DNA of 10,820 nucleotides from JANXSD01 sp043758125. Its GTDB lineage: Bacteria; Bacteroidota; Bacteroidia; AKYH767-A; OLB10. Of the stretch, positions 10,301 through 10,820 are shown in pieces. Numbering within the stretch: position 1 is the first letter of the stretch; every line of letters starts with the position of its first letter. The stretch spans positions 1 to 10,820 of the forward strand of contig JAYVOC010000163.1 in assembly GCA_043758125.1 (NCBI GenBank), in the 5' to 3' direction. The notes beneath the pieces are model-generated. The model saw nothing but the letters and a program-made list of their open reading frames with translations, did no database searches and was not told where the DNA came from. The position numbers and the translations under genes are program-made.

Positions 10301-10820
10301 GAGAAACATCTGGATTTGATAATGCTTGTATTAGTTCTGGTATTCCTCAAATTAATGCTGGAAATGATACAACAATATGTTCAGGACAAATTATAACATT
10401 ACATGTAACAGGTTGCACCGGAACGCCACAGTGGCAAGAAATTGTTCCCTTCGGTGTAAACTTTAATATTGGAAATGGAGGAATTGTTGATGTTCATCCA
10501 ACACAAAATACTTGCTATCTAGTTACATGTTGTGGAGCAAGTGCATGTTGTTGTGATACCGATACTGTTTGTATAATTGTTCGTCCACTTCCAGTTTTAA
10601 AATGGACTACGATTTATCCAAATCTATGTAGTGATTCAACAATCACTTTAAATCCAAATAATATTTTTGTATTGGTAAACAACATATTTGTTAGTGCTCC
10701 TCTTGCTGGTGGTACTGGATTCTTCTCAGGCATTGGCGTTGCAGGAAATATCTTCACACCAAACGGTCCAGGTACGTATACAATTTGCTACACTTATACT
10801 GATGCATTTGGATGTACCAA
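4372..10820 (+). CDS. Giant secreted PKD/SprB-type multi-module adhesin-like protein (3' end outside window)
   Basis: One frame stays open from the ATG at 4372 to the window end, giving at least 2149 residues. An in-frame TAA at 4366-4368 fixes 4372 as the earliest start. The N-terminus has a basic stretch (K10-K18), a hydrophobic core (19-32) and a likely cleavage site near A35 or S37. Modules in order are: a SprB-like repeat (about 62-118), a HYR-like domain (about 128-203), a PKD module with WNFGN (about 222-275), PKD_6-like modules starting near 388, 485, 578, 664 and 832, PKD modules with WNFGD near 778 and 1105, many short Ig-like modules (about 990-1800), a laminin-B-like jelly-roll (about 1813-1987), then further Ig-like modules. 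Cys clusters recur. No catalytic motif is seen. Related Bacteroidota proteins are exported by type IX secretion and act in adhesion or gliding; the sorting domain would lie beyond the window. The specific role is unknown. Confidence 0.9.
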   Translation, partial: METLTFTETKKVEGKRSKLFLICIFLMSIFSISNAISQPLSVANDPICSIHCCSPQFPCNCSAGVIASGGVPPYSYTVINGSSVISTNPCVTGLCPGSYNFIVRDASNAQVSLIITVGGACCKLNCRDTSFCYNVPDSAIHLVKPHYANISGGGGTGNGGPSDCVSDSIWSIAPGVYPVGTTVVKWYVIHNGILDSCSQNVIRNAPSVYSISFNTSPALVAGVINICNGQSITFNNTSTGTTGQLWNFGNGYYSSNASHTEPASHYPPGTYYDTLTVYDACGTPHDTAFTVIVDSASGPDIYCVSVVCPGDTVTYHTHANCTGYSWSVTGGTFLTIPTSTSDSATVIWGAGPNGFLTLNVSGCTPALTCPLGTTVKINIVPTTLPIAGDTIVCSGSKSCYSVECIPGNTHGWELLPSTAGVITGQGTCEVCIQWNPTFFGTVTLIVNYNNVLTGAGCNLPGNCSAKHGCGGTGTITIHVRPIFGISGPAKVCPNTVSAPFNGMNLTNNTIASGVSWKLVTPIPSTLTFANSGLLNAYTWNAGIGIYQLTAYAPANIYCNDSAVTTVEVVNIIAPNNIVGPDTVCANVPTVYSVAPNMTGVTYTWTIIGGGVIVGPATGNSVSISWPVGGGSVSVIQTLSALPGCISSSSSIKIVKTWPNFPLPVITASNPTVCLNSTITYSIPLPLISNGTYTWSIVPATAGNIISANGTNTITIKWISSAITPIFVKLKISRCYADSVMLPINLLPLPAVPNISYLPATPCLNSVVQFTTTSPGTWNWNFGDAGVSTIQNPPHTYVTPGDFNVQLYVTNLSGCSDTAYTQIHVNDIPVSPIIAGNDSVCLNSVNLYSFSQPLFMGASYTWSLSAPVLGSILSSGNNFANIKWTSPGIDTVLCHLQSTCLDTIVKFVVVVNALPVASISGPVSACLGSPVTFTGFGGVSYTWGFVSGSPSSSITSPQIVTYSSTGTFAVTLNVIDANGCTANTNTNITINPLPIAIITGTNGVCTFPSSATMTAVNLAGYSFAWSPSGNTPSITQTIFGPTTFSCIVTNGFGCTQLSNSITVIGGVCSSIPGPCVVNDSIDFTYTPPICLSQVFTKIYSAPLVSWNFGDGGTAGIVNPVPHTYAVPGVYPTTVIGTGFGIDQFGNPCTIVLANTHMITVPFDAHFDFSFQCNGLGQMQTIFANTSLWINAATSYNWNWYDITTSSTISNLPFPSPALLTAGTHVIRLTIFDPVTNANCVITRTILVPVPIVAAFTVSSPVCQGTAAIFTDNSINVINESSRLFNNGNAATSNQNPASLIYTGSGNFTASLTVTDIYGCNSSTSQNVFVNLVGTGTITVGPNSCDSVMLTASGPGPFTWSVINPPPFPTNPVYVKTSGFYKVSSFDGNGCPFTVGPIQVTVKQSPIVVITGKTQYCQGEALAIKTTTAGVSYAWNKLPSLVIIGTSANLGGILTSPGTFTYKVTVTSANGCSAFATYTITVDPVPSSAVINSSGPLTLCQGDSVMLFVNPTGNTYLWSKSPAPPLTGPQNTNPNLWVSQSGTYSVIVQTITGCAFPAIAPVTVIVNPLPLANIVGDTTLCEGETLQLLTTQGQGTYAWTGPTSSGITNPFVKPNMQLGDAGIYSVIVTNIFGCTATDTINVIINPAPTVPFIISNPGGVLCEGQLFNISIVGPLAPPVVYNWSTGQMGYSINAAMAGNYSVIATNQFGCTSASNVITIHPLPDLSCVPTGCYEFCNECVSVVIPGPFGLTSYAWQKLVGNVFVFYSATQNLTVLPPGGIFRLIGSNQWGCADSTDTLRVTFKDCCPLLPPPSCLDTCVNFNSNNLAGWHPNPIAPNVGLSVTNLNSQAGLTDYYILASDQAGPSQLEAGTQLLGKWCCGSFCYDYKVFDDGVAGVINTFPQFTIFNGLLGFRFTSTTVANETTAWQRICAPITNCNPPPISGAGTWIPIAGTILTDWTTVLNNVTEIDFKVDYSAAIGETSGFDNACISSGIPQINAGNDTTICSGQIITLHVTGCTGTPQWQEIVPFGVNFNIGNGGIVDVHPTQNTCYLVTCCGASACCCDTDTVCIIVRPLPVLKWTTIYPNLCSDSTITLNPNNIFVLVNNIFVSAPLAGGTGFFSGIGVAGNIFTPNGPGTYTICYTYTDAFGCT
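5035..9780 (+). repeat. Array of PKD and Ig-like modules within the giant protein
   Basis: This protein-level array covers residues about 222-1803. Units of roughly 60-100 residues start with a phrase like 'GPDTVC' or 'GDSVC', pass a central Y-x-W segment, and often end in 'GC' plus a 'NPLP' linker. Three units carry the PKD core WNFG[ND]: near 246, 779 and 1105. Units differ clearly from one another at both DNA and protein level, so this is an old, diverged array rather than recent tandem duplication. Boundaries are estimates from reading. Confidence 0.75.
6307..6320 (+). repeat. TCA trinucleotide tract encoding a serine run
   Basis: Four TCA units plus TC lie in frame and, with the following T, encode S646-S650 between two PKD_6-like modules. 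Gain or loss of a unit would keep the reading frame. Confidence 0.8.
9808..10332 (+). other. Laminin-B-like jelly-roll domain inside the giant protein
   Basis: Residues about 1813-1987 break the Ig-like pattern. The segment begins DTCVNFNSNNLAGW, continues with a 'LLGKWCCGSFCYDYKV' strand, has W near the middle (TAWQRIC), and closes with 'IDFKVDY' and 'GFDNACI'. This order of a GW opening, a bilayered beta body and a DN-x-C-I ending resembles laminin IV type A (LamB) or related carbohydrate-binding jelly-rolls common in large Bacteroidota secreted proteins. It could bind a glycan or another surface. The assignment comes from pattern reading only. Confidence 0.5.

Overview
The window looks like chromosomal DNA from a Bacteroidota bacterium. 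It is strongly AT-rich, and all genes lie on the + strand. The first gene joins a periplasmic two-component-regulator propeller with a Y_Y_Y domain to a LytS-type kinase core. A LytTR response regulator follows, and then a giant secreted PKD/SprB-type modular protein. This set is characteristic of gliding or surface-attached Bacteroidota such as Cytophagales, Chitinophagales, Sphingobacteriales and Flavobacteriales. I cannot fix the genus.

Layout: 1-131 is a short leader with no gene and one candidate Bacteroidota -7 promoter element. 132-3068 encodes a 978-aa membrane sensor kinase with a signal peptide, a long propeller sensor, a Y_Y_Y domain, one transmembrane helix, and a His_kinase/HATPase core. 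3069-3207 is a 139-bp spacer. 3208-3942 encodes a 244-aa LytTR response regulator with all receiver residues present. 3943-4371 is a 429-bp gene-free region holding a 13-bp direct repeat, 111 bp apart start to start, with a perfect 9-bp inverted repeat at the second copy. 4372 to the window end (10820) is one uninterrupted reading frame of at least 2149 codons. It encodes a secreted, cysteine-rich, multi-module adhesin-like protein whose C-terminus lies outside the window.

How they may work together: the kinase and regulator almost certainly form a cognate pair. The sensor would read an extracytoplasmic signal and pass phosphate from His776 to Asp55 of the regulator. The pair sits directly upstream of the giant surface-protein gene, and the long intergenic region between them carries operator-like repeats. 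The simplest hypothesis is that the pair controls the adhesin gene, but this is inference. The large protein is probably exported by Sec and then the type IX secretion system, as related Bacteroidota proteins are. The C-terminal sorting domain that would show this is not in the window.

I found no RNA genes, CRISPR array, insertion sequence or integrase. No wholly new system is evident. The best leads are the repeat-bearing intergenic region, the unusual module order and cysteine clusters of the giant protein, and its laminin-B-like domain.
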